DNA of 64,000 bases from Alentia gelatinosa (lineage: Eukaryota; Annelida; Polychaeta; Phyllodocida; Polynoidae), in NCBI GenBank assembly GCA_950022655.1, contig OX465580.1, forward strand, positions 125,347,016-125,411,015, read 5' to 3'. Below, piece by piece: positions 44,082 to 56,605 of the stretch (its first letter is position 1; each line of letters opens with the position of its first letter). A program made the position numbers and the translations under genes. A model generated the notes under the pieces. The model saw only the letters and a list, made by a program, of their open reading frames with translations, was not told the origin of the DNA and ran no database searches.

Positions 44082-45180
44082 TGAATACCAACACTGAAAA
44101 TGGAAAGGCAGAACAGACTAATCACAAATCCGCCCTGGACCCAAAAAACAAGCAGGCAGTCCAAAAACAGCTAAAGGCTGAGTTGCACAATGGCAGGTAT
44201 GTCATAGTAAAAGAAAAACCCATTATCATATCAGCTTTCGCAGTGATACTTAAGCCGGACGGAGGGGTCTGGCTCATTCACAATGGTAGCAGACCAGTGG
44301 GGAGCTCCCTGAACTCATATGCCATAAATGAATCGTTTGGACCCTGGAGGAAGCAGTGGCCCTAATAAACCAGGGTGACTTCATAGCCAAACTGGACCTT
44401 TCGAATGCCTGCAGAAGTGTTAAAGTCCACCCACATGATGTACCATTGGCCGGTCTCCAATGGGACTTTACAGCAGGGATTAAAACCTACCTCCAGACTT
44501 ATGCTCAGGACACAACCCAGAGCCTTGATTTTCAACCGCCTAACACAGTGTGTCAGGAGGATTATGGTGAACCACGGACATTACGGCATATGTGCTTATC
44601 TTGATGATTTTTTAATCACAGGAGAGACAAAGGAAGACTGTCTAAACACCCTGAACTTTCTCATGCCGGTCCTGCACGAACTGAGCTTTAGCATGAATTA
44701 TGATAAGGTCGTAATACCGACCACCCACCTGACCTTTTTCGGAGTAGAGATTGACACTAACAACCATGCCTTCAGGTTGCCTGGAGAGAAGGTCGACCAG
44801 TTATGAGGGTGCATCCAGGATGTGGTTAATAAATAGGTGGTATCCAAGAGGACCCTGGAGTCATTAGTCGGCAAGCTCAGCTGGGCCTCCAGGGTTGTAT
44901 ACACCAGCAGACCCTTTACAAGATGCCTAATGGACAGGATGGCGGCATTGGGAGCCCCCTCACCGCGCTAGGATGACTTTGTCTATGCGTGCTGACCTTA
45001 ATTGGTGGTTTGATTTCTTGGGCATATTGAACAGCCTTGTCCCCCTTCTGGAAATGCACAATTATACACCCATCTCCATTGATGCCTGCCTATCGGGGGC
45101 AGGAGGAGTCTACAATAACCAGTGGTTTCATGTTCGGTTGGAACTTCCCATCAATAGGATCTTACTCTTCTCACAATTAA
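44036..45180 (+). pseudogene. DIRS-like reverse transcriptase and RNase H remains
   Basis: Blocks in order but in three frames: SAFAVILKPDGGVWLIHNGS, FIAKLDLSNACRSVKVHP, catalytic ICAYLDDFLITGETKEDC, LTFFGVEIDTNNHAFRLPGE, a connector with SLVGKLSWASRVVY, then RNase H-like PISIDACLSGAGGVYNNQWF. FGxEID and the DA..xGxGG form match DIRS or Ngaro/Gypsy-related RTs. Frame changes near 44360 and 44470 and stops near 44804 disable it. No tyrosine recombinase is present; homology stops around 45180. Confidence 0.8.
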
Positions 45181-45334
45181 TGGTTAGGTTGTGTGTGACA
45201 ACCCATCATTGCAAAACATAAAAATTGTTTTGCAAGTTTGCTTCCGTTTTGCCAGGATCATGGTCACTTGCTATCAAAACATTGCAATATCAAATTTGTA
45301 CATTGTCATTTCCTAGTGCTTTATAACCTCAAAC

Positions 45335-45410
45335 ACCAAACAAGATAAGCAAGACAGGCCCCAGGACAGAGCCATGGAGAACTCCGTAACTAACTGCTAG
45401 ATATGATGTG
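45335..45410 (-). pseudogene. LINE RT fragment (GVPQGSVLGP block)
   Basis: Minus-strand translation YGVLHGSVLGPVLLILF matches the GVPQGSVLGPLLFL palm block of CR1/Jockey-type RTs. Only this short segment is clear. Confidence 0.55.
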
Positions 45411-45914
45411 AGTTTCTGATTGCCTTTTAATCTCTGGTTTCTATTACTCAGATAAAATTTCATCAACGATATGACATGTATTATTCACAGTTTTAATACT
45501 GGATGGTATTTCTTGATTTTAAACATGATATCATTGGATAGAAAGATTAAATGACACATTGACATTTGATTATATATACCCTCGTGGTCTGATTTCAATT
45601 TTGCTGAAATTCAGATTAGAATACCTGTATGGTAATTTTGATTAAAATAATCTAAACCAATCCATGTGGTTCTTTTTCTTTTTTCCCTTGCATCGGTGCT
45701 GTTCCGTCAGCTACGGATGTTTGTCTGTTACTTGTTATATGTATATTGAAGCCTGCAGCAGGCTGGGATCCCAGATGAAGTAGGTTCTTAAGAAATGTGG
45801 TACGTCTTGTGTCAGTCTGGGAGGGTATGTTTAATGTAATATTAACTCTCTGTGTAAGCGTAGAAAAACTCAACTGTGTTGTATAATGTTTAAAAATCGT
45901 TTTTGAAATGATTG

Positions 45915-46290
45915 GCTTGATAATGTTCAAAGAATAACCAGAGCCAGAGAAAAGGTTCTCTTTAAAATTTACCGAACAAAGGGTGGTGTAGTATTTAATT
46001 GTCCATACCTGCGAGGAGCAAGGTTGTGGAATGACTTATCATCTGAAGTCCACAATTGTAAAACTAAAGATGAATTTAAAGAGGACCTTGTGTAAAGGTT
46101 AAAATGATTACTATATTTCGCATTTATCATCACATCACATCAATTCCTCTTATTATCCTACTTTATGCTACACTCAATTCTAACGATCCTGCTTTGTTAC
46201 TTGAATAATTGTGTACCTGTATCTTTCGAGTGATCTGAAAAACTCACTACGGTGAGACGACACTCTTGCATAATTAAAAAAAAAAAAAAG
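45915..46290 (+). pseudogene. LINE RT C-terminus with 3' UTR and A tail
   Basis: Plus-strand reading RLDNVQRITRAREKVLFKIY, then CPYLRGARLWNDLSSEVHN and TKDEFKEDLV to TAA at about 46093. This is the typical end of CR1/L2/Jockey ORF2 (RGAKLWNSLP...F). An A14 run at 46277-46290 is the tail. It lies head-to-head with the minus RT fragment at 45335. Confidence 0.75.
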
Positions 46291-47770
46291 GTTCCCGCTG
46301 AATTAATGCCCATTTACAATTACCGGTCGGTCAACTCATAGCAAATCCAATCATATATTTGCAAAATTGATTATATATTGAAGTAGGAGAAACAAGGGGA
46401 TTGCCACTCTTGCCGATTCAGGAATTTAAATTGTCCAAACACGTAATTTCCAAACACACATGGAGGCACCCGTACTGTGCCAGGCTGTGATAGATATTTC
46501 CTAAGATAATGGAGCATTTGGTCTGACAGTATTAGATTGTGTAAGGCACTATATATGTACCTTGGAACAAAAACTTCTAACTTGAAAAAATGTGAATGCT
46601 CTGGCTTTGTGTATAACAAGCCAATATTTATAAATAAAGCATTGTTAGAAAGCTAAGACTCTGGTCTATTTGTTGGTATAGATATCATATACCTATGCCT
46701 TGGCTAAAATTTCCCGTGATAGCTTCAAAACTTAAGATTTTTGCTGACAAATTCCTAAATTTCCTGACAATTAACTGATGCATTATTAGTCCATTACATC
46801 AGGAAATATCTATTACAACTGGTAATATTGGTATCATTTTAATCGTCATGAGATACCTAATAAGATATGTTTATATCTATATGTTTATATCTACATGTCA
46901 TCGTGATAGATTTTTCATTAAATCGCTGTGAAAACAGGAAAGTAACATGTTTTAATGTTTTTCATTTCAACAATTCCAATGTTCATTCTATGACAGAAAA
47001 TTTTATCCATAACACAGGTATATCATGTACATCCCAGATATGCCCAAGTCTCAGCTTTCTAAAAATGCATTGTTTATACAAATCGGCCGATTGTTTAAGA
47101 CATGAGACCGATTTCCATCTTTCAAGTAAGAGAAACACTAGTATTTGTATCAATATTCAGGACTGAGTGGAGAGGGCTCGTCTCGTTTTCGATTCGCCTA
47201 CATAGGCGGCCATTACAAGATGGCGCCAGTGTGAAGAGGGTCTATTGTGGTCTGAGAACAATTCAAGGCAATATGTGAGAATATGTGATCAATATCCATT
47301 AGTTACTTGTGTCCTCCAAAATATACATCTATATAATTATAATCATACATCCCAAAAATCGTTCTAAAACCCTACTGGGAATAATTTGAGAAATGACAAA
47401 TAATAAATTATCATTATTTTGCCTTTTCTAATAGTTTGTACACCATTGTTATTTGTGGTTCCACCTGACTTGTTTATATAGCCCAAGTTGTTATTGGATT
47501 ATATACTGGTGGGAGGGCGGGTGGGCGGGTGGGCGTATGAGGTCGGTTGGATGGGTGAGATGGGGGTCAGACGGTCGGGTAGAAAGGCAGTGTGGTACAA
47601 TGTGGACCACAATATGTAAGTCATACAAAGCACAAATTGAAAGAAACCTGAGATCGATAAAAACCAATCAGGCATATGCGAAGTCTCCAGACATTTCAAC
47701 ATGCCAGGACACGAGGGTACCAAGACTTTTGGGACATATATACATACCCAAGGCTCCTTGGGTATATGAC
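46291..47770. other. Non-coding stretch
   Basis: Holds a GT-rich G tract at 47508-47540 (GGGAGGGCGGGTGGGCGGGT). ORFs at 46371-46619 (minus) and 46867-47166 (plus) have no recognised domain. Confidence 0.45.
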
Positions 47771-47774
47771 TTTT

Positions 47775-48050
47775 ATCTCACCCCCGTATTTGTGTCCATA
47801 GACTTAACATTGGGAACTCGTATCTGACGCCCATTAGATATTTAGGAAAAATATCCAATGGGATATTATGCCACAAATGATAGCCCATTAGTCAATGTTA
47901 AGGGTGAGAAAAATTCAGAAACTCATAAAAGTTTAATGTCAGAGCTCAATCCCACCTCGTTTGAATCTCTACATAATTTACGTGGCTTCGCCTTGTGAAT
48001 TACTACGATATTCAAACTCGATGATATACGAGCTTAGACCCTAAACTCTA
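47775..48050. mobile_element. MITE with hairpin core, inverse copy of 24230-24515
   Basis: TTATCTCACCCCCGT, CCATAGACTTAACATTGGGA and AAGGGTGAGAAAAATTCAG, then the arms around TTTACGTGGCTTCGCCTTGT with AATTACTACG. Same blocks as 24230-24515, reverse-complemented. Confidence 0.7.
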
Positions 48051-49035
48051 TAGTATCACATGTATAATGAGGTAGAGGAGCTAATGACCTAAAAATGGGT
48101 CAAACTGACCCCCAAAAGTCTGATGCATCAAACTTGCCATGTTAGTTAATAATGACCTCAGGAATCTGAATTTGATGCTCGTTTTTTTCCAAAAGGTGTA
48201 GCATCGTATTCGTTTCCATGGTAACAGAAGGAAAACACAGTTTGATATTTGCTGACATATGATATACATTCTTTGAAAAGAAAAGGTGAATAAATGATTT
48301 TTTCTGTGAGTCAAGTCTATCATCCTTTGGCCAAAAGTGTATCCTATGAAAGTATGACCTTTTCCATTTTCTTGGAAGGATTGTTGCTATGGTAACATTA
48401 CGAATTGTGGGGAACCCTCACTTTTGCTGCTCGTATGGTTATTAATATTGAATACGTGATACAGGTAAAGATAAAAAAATATGAATCATTATTATATGAA
48501 ATCTCAAAACTGCACCTTCGGCGCAACAACCTTTAGCAAAACTCCAGAAATTACTAAAATACAGTTCATTTAACCATATCATATTTGACACCACATGTTA
48601 ATGTCAGGAAAATATGGTCGTGGGGGGGAGTTGAAAACAAGGCTGTTTTCATTACACGACGTGGACACCCAAACAGATATTCATTTCACGAGAATCCCGC
48701 AAGGTGGCAGCACGACATTTGGCAGTCTATAAGGATAGAAGGTACATATTGGATTTACTCAACAATCTCTGCCTCACTGTACTCCTGTGGCTATCTAGTG
48801 AGAACATATGTACTTAACACGGTTAAGCGCATGGGTTTATTCATTATAATCCAAGATACGTCAGGGTAGTTCAAAATGGCTCACCTTTAGGTACCTTATT
48901 CGGTACTATCAGTATTCCTTGTAGGCTCCTACTGAATCCCCTGAGGTTCCGACTGTACCTTGAAATAGTTCTGACACATCACGCCCTATTTATATTTAAA
49001 TAGCAACTCTGTTATGTGTATATAAATTATACCCA
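48051..49035. other. Non-coding stretch
   Basis: No repeat or gene recognised. Short ORFs (48081-48323 minus, 48585-48869 plus) are unsupported. Confidence 0.45.
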
Positions 49036-49405
49036 ATTTTTTCCTACCCCTAATAAAAAACCGCCATAGACTTAACATAGGGAAATTTTATGTGGCAGGC
49101 CGTGACATAAAGTGTTTTTTATGCCACTAGAGTAATAACAATATTAATCAGAGAGCAGGATGTCAGCTACTATGAAAAAAGTTCTGTTGGTCGTTGACTC
49201 AATATTTATCTTTTAGTACTGTACCCAGTAATACAAAAGCATAGACGAGGTAGGATAAATACGAAACCGAACTCGAGTTAGACTTGTCAATGTCTATGCC
49301 ACTCTGGTCAGGTCTGCTCCTCACTACACTTGGCTATGCCTCGTGTAGTAATACGCGACCTTCCCGTCGTGGCATAAACATTGTCAAGTCTAACTCTCGT
49401 TCGGT
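49036..49405. mobile_element. MITE with CCTACCCCTAAT ends and hairpin core
   Basis: TTCCTACCCCTAATAAAAAA ... GAGGTAGGATAAATA, with CATAGACTTAACATAGGGAA next to the left end. An arm with TTAGACTTGTCAATG / CATTGTCAAGTCTAA surrounds TACACTTGGCTATGCCTCGT. Confidence 0.7.
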
Positions 49406-50118
49406 TTCTACTAAGTATTAATCAATTTATTCAATCCGTGACTGTTCTTGTTATTAACGTTACATGCTTTCTCTCCTAGTTACGTGGTAACCAGTCGCAG
49501 ATGCTGGTTACCTGGTAACTAGGCTCCAAAACGGTCACTCTGCTTCAATATCTCACCGATATCGGACACGATTTAGTCTGACCTTTGGTGTATTTGATCT
49601 TAGCTTCCTGTACATTTTGATGTGTAGGTCGGGGTAAGTCCCACTCTTATTTGCTAATAAAGCCTGGTTTTTATATATTTATTCCGCCAATCCCGCCTTC
49701 GAGTTATTCATTATTCATTATTTTATCATATTAACATATTGGATCGATAATATTATATATGTATATATTATTACAGGTCCCTGTTTCATCCCTATTTTTG
49801 CACAGAAGATATCAGTTTATGGGGTTTCTATTTGAGTTTACCCCTTGTAATCACAGCAACCTCTCTTTTTTTCATTTTATCGTCTTAATTACCTTGTATG
49901 TCTTGTATCCTTTTGATTATACCATAGAATAATGCCGTATCCCGCATAACATCAAGCTTCATCACGCCAAGGTACGGTGGGATCTTAGGTTACAGGGAAG
50001 GTTTATACATTTTAAACGAAGTAAAAATACTTTCAGGGCAACCAATCCGATCTTCCGTGCTGTAGTATAACCACTGGAGAGTGACTTCCCGGGAAAGGTG
50101 GAATATCCTTCCGGATAT
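49406..50118. other. Non-coding stretch
   Basis: Contains an inverted pair CTCCTAGTTACGTGGTAACC / GGTTACCTGGTAACTAGG (49471-49528). No gene. Confidence 0.45.
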
Positions 50119-50398
50119 AAAGCCCGGCGTCCACCTACTACAATATGGCTCCGATATGGTCTACGATGCACCTCCCAATCAAAATCGCGTCGGAAGGTCA
50201 AATCACATCGGGGCAGTTGACCACATTTCTGTGATTAAGCACTGAAAAGAAGCCCTTACCATGCATGGTGAAGTGGGATGTCTAGACACATGTCTACGAT
50301 TTTGCACCTTCCCGATATGTGTCCGATATTGACTTTTTGTATCGGTGCCATATCGGGAGGTCTAAATTTCTATCGTAGTAGGTGGACGCTAGGCTTTA
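50119..50398. mobile_element. MITE family A, copy 2
   Basis: AAAGCCCGGCGTCCACCTAC ... GTAGGTGGACGCTAGGCTTT; about 280 bp. Interior matches copies 1 and 3 in inverse orientation. Confidence 0.85.
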
Positions 50399-51092
50399 CG
50401 ATCCCATACCTGATTGAGATTATTTGTTGTTTTCTTTTAAAAAATGATGTCACATATTTCATTCAAATGATTCATATTACCTTATAACGAAAATGATCTA
50501 TTACAAAATTTCAAATTTCGATTGATAAGTATTATCAAATCAACTGGGTGCATCAAGAATGATGATAGCTGTGTTTGGAAAGCAAATCTGGACCCAAACC
50601 TCTCCCCTCTATACGCACAAACAAACAGAAAATGATATGATATGATGAATATGTCCGCGACTGGAATATCGATTTTTTTTAATGACGGCAAGTTACAAAT
50701 TTGTTGTCCATTAGGTCTTCTAGGACAGAGTTTTGTCAATGCGGAGGGCTTGTGACATCAGCTATGTAACAGGATAGCTGGTTTTCGTTGTCTAGCCCGG
50801 TTTACCCAGTTTACCAACATAATCCATAGTCATGGTAAATCATAATTTGATTATTAATATTACTGTCACTGAACCCACTACGATACATGGTGAGCTATAT
50901 GTTAAACATCATCAGTATATAGTAGTAAATTTAAAATAAGTGTGCTACTATCATATATTAATGATGCACTCATCAACCATCACATTGTTTTTCTGTAACT
51001 CCTCCAACTATCATTAATAAAGCACCTTTAGTTGAATTTGGAGCGCGTCTGGTTTTGTTTGGTATCTCATCTCCCAACAATATCATAAACTA
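50399..51092. other. Non-coding stretch
   Basis: AT-rich; no supported ORF or repeat. Confidence 0.45.
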
Positions 51093-51347
51093 TTATGATA
51101 TATTAAAATGATAACAACTTCTTTCTTTTATAAAGAAATATATATGATTTAACCAATTTCTCTGGGGAGCACAAATAAATGCAAAGACCCTTTTTTCTGA
51201 ATCCACTCGATTTTTCTTGGTTTCGGCGAGTTCTGCAATTTTCTGGGGAAAAAATTGGGAAAACTTGGCTGTGGTTTGAGCAGAAGAAGCAGTTGCTTGT
51301 GCTCCTCCAAAAGAAATGAGCTTGTTTTGATTTTGCTGGTCAACCAC
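51093..51347 (-). CDS. Hypothetical open frame next to a GC-rich segment
   Basis: 84 codons (MVDQQNQNKLISFGGAQATA...), hydrophilic, Ala/Gln/Lys-rich, no known motif. An overlapping minus frame of 103 codons (51149-51460) is equally open, so coding is unproven. It is noted because the CpG-rich segment at 51400-51560 lies directly upstream and could be a promoter. No splice donor was chosen. Confidence 0.2.
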   Translation of the reverse strand: MVDQQNQNKLISFGGAQATASSAQTTAKFSQFFPQKIAELAETKKNRVDSEKRVFAFICAPQRNWLNHIYFFIKERSCYHFNIS

Positions 51348-51399
51348 AAACCAGATGATTGTGACATGTGTCTCTGTGCGTGTTTGTTGTGTGTAAGGT

Positions 51400-51560
51400 T
51401 ACGTCGTTTCTCAGAACGAGGCCCAGTCTGTGACGTACGTGTTGGCGCCGTGACGGACACGCCATGGTGACGTCATTAGCACGCCTGCCGGCCACCAGGG
51501 CGCGTCTGAGTCACGCCCTCACGCGGCGCGCTCAAGAACCAGCACCGTATCGAAAAAAGG
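51400..51560. promoter_or_regulatory. CpG-rich segment with a TGACGTCA (CRE-like) site
   Basis: Locally GC- and CpG-rich (TGGCGCC, CGCGGCGCGC) against AT-rich surroundings, with TGACGTCA at 51469-51476. Compatible with a promoter, or with a piece of an insertion. Confidence 0.3.
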
Positions 51561-51624
51561 CCATGTTCCACTTGCCGACTATTCGCCACCGATCTGCAGT
51601 AGGGAACCACCGATCGATGTTTAG

Positions 51625-51932
51625 GCATATTTCCATTAGCCGACGAAAAGGGTTTAGATTTACCTTATTTACTTTACCCAGAAAGTCTGACGGTGGTGCC
51701 AGTGACTGTGCGTCAATATAGAAGGGTAGTAAATTTCACTCAGTGACCAAGCTTTCACTCAGTGGTGGTGGTGCCACATAGCATAACCTAAGCAGAAAAG
51801 GTTGTGGGTCATTTCATGAGCTGGGTCGTTTCCATTGACCAATTTTGGGTCAGCAGTGCCACAAGTCTGTCGGTGGTTCCTGACTGTAGATGGGTGATAG
51901 GAAATTAGCCAATGGAAACGGGCCTATAAGGG
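51625..51932. mobile_element. MITE family G, copy 1 (AGGC..TTTCCATT ends)
   Basis: AGGCATATTTCCATTAGCCG ... GCCAATGGAAACGGGCCT. Interior TTTCACTCAGTGACCAAGCT and GGTGCCACATAGCATAACCT is shared with 58861-59147. Confidence 0.75.
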
Positions 51933-53209
51933 TATGCCGACGCCAGATCGGTGAGTGGAAACAGGCATGCAGAGAAGTGTTCACCGATTAATTGTGCATA
52001 GATTCTGCAATAAGGCCACCACCGACTGACTTGGGTAACGACCGACAGAATCGAGCGAAGGGTAATGAAATCGTCGGTAATGGTCATTGAGTTTGGAGGG
52101 CAGTTCTGTCGGTATTGACCTGTGAAATGCGGCAGAAACAAGGCATACACTACACCCTCACCGTTGGCCACCACCGACCGACTTTAAGGAAAACTCCACA
52201 AATCGGTAACGTTTTCGTCAGATAGTGGAATATGGGTTAAAGGGTTTTCTGTGAAGTCTGTGAGGTCTCAGCAGGGGTCACGGCTCCGGTGTTTATTGTT
52301 TAATCTTACCGCTGCAGCAATTCCGCATCACTAAGGGTTGGCGATTGTGTGACTGTGCGGTTTCTGTTTTTTATTAATTTTCCACCAATAAAAAACAGCG
52401 TTTCTCTCTCCAGTACACGGTTTTTGTCCTGGTACCACCGTCAGGATCCGGAGAGCGGTCTGACCTTTGACCTTCTGCTGAACGTAGGCGTATCGCTCTT
52501 TGAGATTAGATCTCTTACCTCAGCGGCAGCGGCGCATCCTGCTGAAAGGAACCATAAACAAAGGATGAGGTGTGGGAGGAGAACCGATGACATTCTCTGA
52601 TCCCATCCCTGTCTCACCTATATGTATACACGCGGTGAACTTATAGGGAGGTCTGTTATCAGTGGTAAGAGTGCACCCTTCATTGTGCACTCCTATGTAC
52701 CTACAAGTGTGAAAGACAAGGAAAGCAAGGGGCCATCCAGAAAATATGTACGCAGAATATCCAAAATTCTGGAGCAACCGCAAACACATTCCCAATCATG
52801 TACGCAATACAACAAAGAAGGGGCATATGCAGAATGTCCAAATTCTTCCCCCACCCCTAGTGTGCCCACTTTATGGATGCCCCCTACAAGATATTGAGTT
52901 AACCTTGAACTGATTAGATATCTTATATTTGACCCGAGCAATATAATCTCCATAACGTAATACATCAACGATACGTAAATGATAATGTTTTACATATGAC
53001 TGTACCCTGTTATTAAATTATATCAACTAATGTTTCCCTATGGACACTTGAAAAGTGAGCTGAACCCAAAGATAAGCAGTCCATAACAACGTATCGCCTT
53101 CCAGGTCACCCGCCCTATATCAGGATAAGTTTTCCACACATTTCCTCTCGGTCTAACTGCCTGAGTCCAGCATCCAAACATATCAAGCACCAGTGGGTCT
53201 TGAGTGATC
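51933..53209. other. Non-coding stretch
   Basis: 51940-52190 repeats words of family G (CACCGACTGACTT, CGACCGACTTT), probably a degraded relative. A 23-nt segment at 52518-52540 is flanked by splice-like TTTCAG and GTAAGA on minus, too little to call an exon. Confidence 0.4.
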
Positions 53210-53405
53210 GATCATGGTCAGCTGGGCATACCTCTAGGACCCTGAGACACTGGCACCCTGCTCCTTTCCCAATGTCACAGTGAATAGCACAGACATCGTG
53301 AAGGGATTTTTTTTTTGCAGCATGCTGGAAGTCTATATGTGACCATTCTAACCCTTAGGCAACATATATATTGTGTAAGCGAGCACGCTCTGCCAACATA
53401 TTATT
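53210..53405. repeat. Relative of the 4430-4650 Helitron-like body
   Basis: CATGGTCAGCTGGGCATACC and GAGACACTGGCACCC match 4505-4555. It ends with a degenerate GCGAGCACGCTC hairpin near 53385. Confidence 0.55.
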
Positions 53406-53773
53406 ATGCTGTTATGGTGTTTGAATATGAAATGATATTATGTTTGTAATTTAATTAAACGAGGACCCAATGAAGAAATTTAAAAAAAAATAAAAATAAA
53501 AAAAAATGCTGTGGAGTAACAGCCATTGAATAGCAAAAGCAAGCTAATTTGCAGCTGAGAGAGAGAGATTTGCAGCGTCAGAGGACTCGGGTGCTGCCGG
53601 AAAAGGAAGTTTCTTTGGGTTTTGGTTTGTAGACAGACTGTGAGTTACCCATGTCTAGTTTCTCATGTATCGCAACATTTCGGAATATGTTCTCCTTCAC
53701 CATGCAGTTAATTCATCTCATGTTTATTTGGTTTTGGTAACTCAGGTCTTTTACTTTCTATACCACATAGATA

Positions 53774-54199
53774 GGGGGCGTCCACCAACCACGACAAGGC
53801 TACGACAATGGCTTTCTGACAAGGTCCACGACAGGCCTACGATTGGAAGGCTTTTGTCATAGCCTTGTCATGGTTGGTGGACCCCAGTTTCTGACCAAGA
53901 GTCTACAACAAGGCCACGACAGGCTGTGCCTGGAAGCTTGCCGGGAGGCCTTCTGACAAGGTTATGACAAAATCGAACATGATTTTTCCAGTGACTGGAC
54001 CCCTGTCATGGAGTATCATGACGTGCCGGGAGCATGTCGCAGGGGTCTACGATAGGACATCTTGGTGGAGCGTGTACTTCTCGAACGTCCCGACAACGCT
54101 GTCGAAAAGCCCCCTTCCTACGATAAGGCTGCAACAAGCGGCGATTGGAACTTTCTTGTCGGCTCTTGTCGTAGCCTTGTCGTAGTTGGTGGATGCCCC
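53774..54199. mobile_element. MITE family F (GGGGCGTCCACCAACCACGA ends)
   Basis: GGGGCGTCCACCAACCACGA ... GTAGTTGGTGGATGCCCC, 426 bp. Full of ACGACAAGG/CCTTGTCGT words, with an internal half-end at about 53858-53884 suggesting nesting. Confidence 0.8.
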
Positions 54200-54214
54200 A
54201 CTTAAGACTGAAGA

Positions 54215-54470
54215 AGAAACCAACAAGTTTTGGTTAAAGTCGTCATTCTCCACGAGTTTGATGAGGAGTGGTATAAAGTAACCTTCAATATTGTGGAGAT
54301 GCCTTTGACCAAAACAAGTCTCTTTCCGTATCTATCTCACCTATCTAACAGAATAAACATCACACAGGATATAGACCATGGAGAACAGAATGCAATACTC
54401 GTGGGAACATGGAGAACGAGTTCCCAATGTTAGGCCTATGAGACTAAAATACCTGGGGTGAGATAATTGA
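54215..54470. mobile_element. MITE with hairpin core (TTTTGGTCAAAG type), copy 2
   Basis: AAGTTTTGGTTAAAGTCGTC and CTCCACGAGTTTGATGAGGA match 34385-34430; then TATCTATCTCACC ... GGGGTGAGATAATT with CCCAATGTTAGGCCTATG. Its hairpin core is partly lost. Confidence 0.75.
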
Positions 54471-54494
54471 CCATGGTCAATACTATCGTAAAAC

Positions 54495-54900
54495 CGGATG
54501 AGTTTTAATCTGGGCTCCCGTATGCGACGACTGGAGTTGGCGTAGTGATATCACGAGGTGGAGCCAAGTGATATCTGGAGCCAAAACTCCAGGAGTCGCA
54601 TACGGGAGCCCAGATTAAAACAAATAAGGTTTTGATTTTATCCTTCCCCCTGTTAACGATATTTTTATGTGAGGATAATAACAAAAAAAACACATAAAAA
54701 CTTTCTGAAGTCCTCCATATAACTCACCTTGCTGCTCTGAAGGCACTTGGAACTACTTTCAGCTGCTGATCTCTGATTGGCCCATTTTCTGTACGCTCCT
54801 AGGAGCGATTTTCTATCAGTATGCGACATACGGGCGCATACGGAAAGTCAATGTTAAGCCTATGGGGTTTTATATTAGGGGTAGGATAAACCATAAGGTT
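54495..54900. mobile_element. MITE with strong central hairpin and TTTATCCTTCCCC end
   Basis: GGGCTCCCGTATGCGAC ... GTCGCATACGGGAGCCC and ACTGGAGTTGG / CCAAAACTCCAG arms enclose TATCACGAGGTGGAGCCAAG. Then come TTTATCCTTCCCC, CAATGTTAAGCCTATGGGG and AGGGGTAGGATAAA. Same plan as 57490-57785. Confidence 0.8.
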
Positions 54901-55512
54901 TATATCAGGGGCCATTCTGACCTTCTCACCTCATGAAATTGTAATATGGCTGGTTTTGCTTGGCTCAAGACAAGATTGCTAACTCTGACCCCCTAATTTG
55001 GCCTGATGTTTTCACCCACGACGCAACTTGCGTTTACAAGCCAGAGTGCAGCTGTAACTAGAAGTAACGATGGAAGGTCTACTTAATAAGTGTCAGCGCT
55101 ACGTGAATTATCCACTGAGGCAAGTATGTTGGCACTTCAATATTTACTACATATCTCTTGTATTTTGTAGTGCTTCTTAGTAAATGGACAGGGTGTATAG
55201 TGGATGTGAATGCTGTGTAATTAGTGTTGCCCAATGAACTAGTACCGTCTTAATGCTCATCTTAATGCCCGTCTTATGTATTTGCTTTGCAATCTGTGCT
55301 TTTCTTTCTCTTTTTTTTCTTTTTTTTTTGCAGTAAGCTAATTTTTATTTCATTCTCATTCTTTCTTTAAATACAGTGTTCACATCTACAATTTCCCTTT
55401 AGTACACATTGGTGTGTCGTTTCATACAGCAGAACATCATGTCTAGCGTATTGTGGTCTGAATTACATTCCGATTCTTCTTATTCTACTTTCCCAATTGC
55501 CTCCCTTGTGTT
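54901..55512. other. Non-coding stretch
   Basis: T-rich run at 55310-55330. No gene seen. Confidence 0.45.
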
Positions 55513-55941
55513 ATGCTGAAGCCCAGACTTAGTGGATATCACTTGATGACACATAATCCACAGATCGTGTATGAAGAACAAACATCGACGGAGAAAGTAC
55601 AAGAGGGTAACATTAAAATTCGGCAGAGGTTCAAAAAGGGCAATAACACTTGCCACACAAATGACAAATCACGGTATGACAATTACTATTGTACTTTTGG
55701 AACCTCTGCCGAAAGGAAAAAATCGAATGGAGACTGGTCCCTGGGATTGTCTCAGTCTGTTGGGGTTGGTTGTAACACTGGCAGGCAACCATTCTTTAAG
55801 CAGAAATCTGACGTTGGATACTCATTGTCCTTGACGAAGACGGATTCAACTCTTACAGTGTTTATATTACTAAACCTCGACAAATCTCCTGCACCAAAGA
55901 GACACGACAGAAGAAACAAGATGCTTGTCTGGCTATTCTGA
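55513..55941 (+). CDS. Hypothetical open frame, 142 codons
   Basis: The longest open plus frame outside repeats. Lys/Asn/Thr-rich, no signal peptide, TM or known motif. An overlapping frame of 87 codons in another phase is also open, which weakens the case. No paired splice site was found. It may be a lineage-specific gene, an exon, or chance. Confidence 0.25.
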   Translation: MLKPRLSGYHLMTHNPQIVYEEQTSTEKVQEGNIKIRQRFKKGNNTCHTNDKSRYDNYYCTFGTSAERKKSNGDWSLGLSQSVGVGCNTGRQPFFKQKSDVGYSLSLTKTDSTLTVFILLNLDKSPAPKRHDRRNKMLVWLF

Positions 55942-56430
55942 TTTGAGCGGAAATCGTGACGGATTGACTCACGCTGATAGTTTCAGATCCACTCAACCCC
56001 AAACAAGGACGCAGTTAGAACGCCAGCGTCTATATCCGGATTAAAAAATGCTGCGCACGCATCCGCCGTCAGCATCACACACTCGCCCCCTACCGCCACT
56101 TCTATGAACTGCTCGTGTCATCCCCCAAGACAATCCCGGCGTTCCTTTGCGTGATGCGCCAATCAAAACACGGCGTGCGGGATGCTGGCCGCCATGCGCA
56201 GCCACAGGAATCAGACTCAGGAAAAAGTCGTCTGCTTGTGAGAGATGTCAGACAAAGTGACCTTCTTCATGGCGGCACGTTTCCAGGTGGTGTCGGTATC
56301 AAAAAGCCATCATGAACTTCCTCCACTGAGTTTCACGAAGTGTATAAGTTCAACTCGTGGTAAAATGACCATTGCATGCTTATTTGTGTGAAACTATATG
56401 TATGTTGATTTATGACTTGGAAACATTAAC
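55942..56430. other. Stretch with a locally CpG-rich part
   Basis: 56000-56300 has more CpG than its surroundings (CGCACGCATCCGCCG, GGCCGCCATGCGC). An ORF at 56115-56315 is unsupported. Could be promoter-like or part of an old insertion. Confidence 0.35.
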
Positions 56431-56605
56431 ACCCCGATTAAGGGAGGAACCTCTGTTACGAGCAAACTGCCCCCTTTCACAAGCAGGGTGACCCCTTAAG
56501 CGGAGTTTTCCCTTAATCGGGGTTAAAATAAATTCTCAACAGAGGGAACAATTTCCGTTCCGTGCATATTGTCCCCTTAAGCGGAAGCGGGTTTTACTGT
56601 ATTTG
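56430..56605. mobile_element. pogo-like MITE, rearranged
   Basis: CCCCGATTAAGGGAGGAACC ... CCCTTAATCGGGGTTAAAAT, then CCCCTTAAGCGGAAGCGGGT and TTTACTGTA, the same end as the 68-bp element at 15810-15877. Confidence 0.65.

Noticed and set aside
52518..52540. 23-nt micro-exon on minus between TTTCAG and GTAAGA
   Set aside because: Too short to tell from chance and no neighbouring exon of the same gene.
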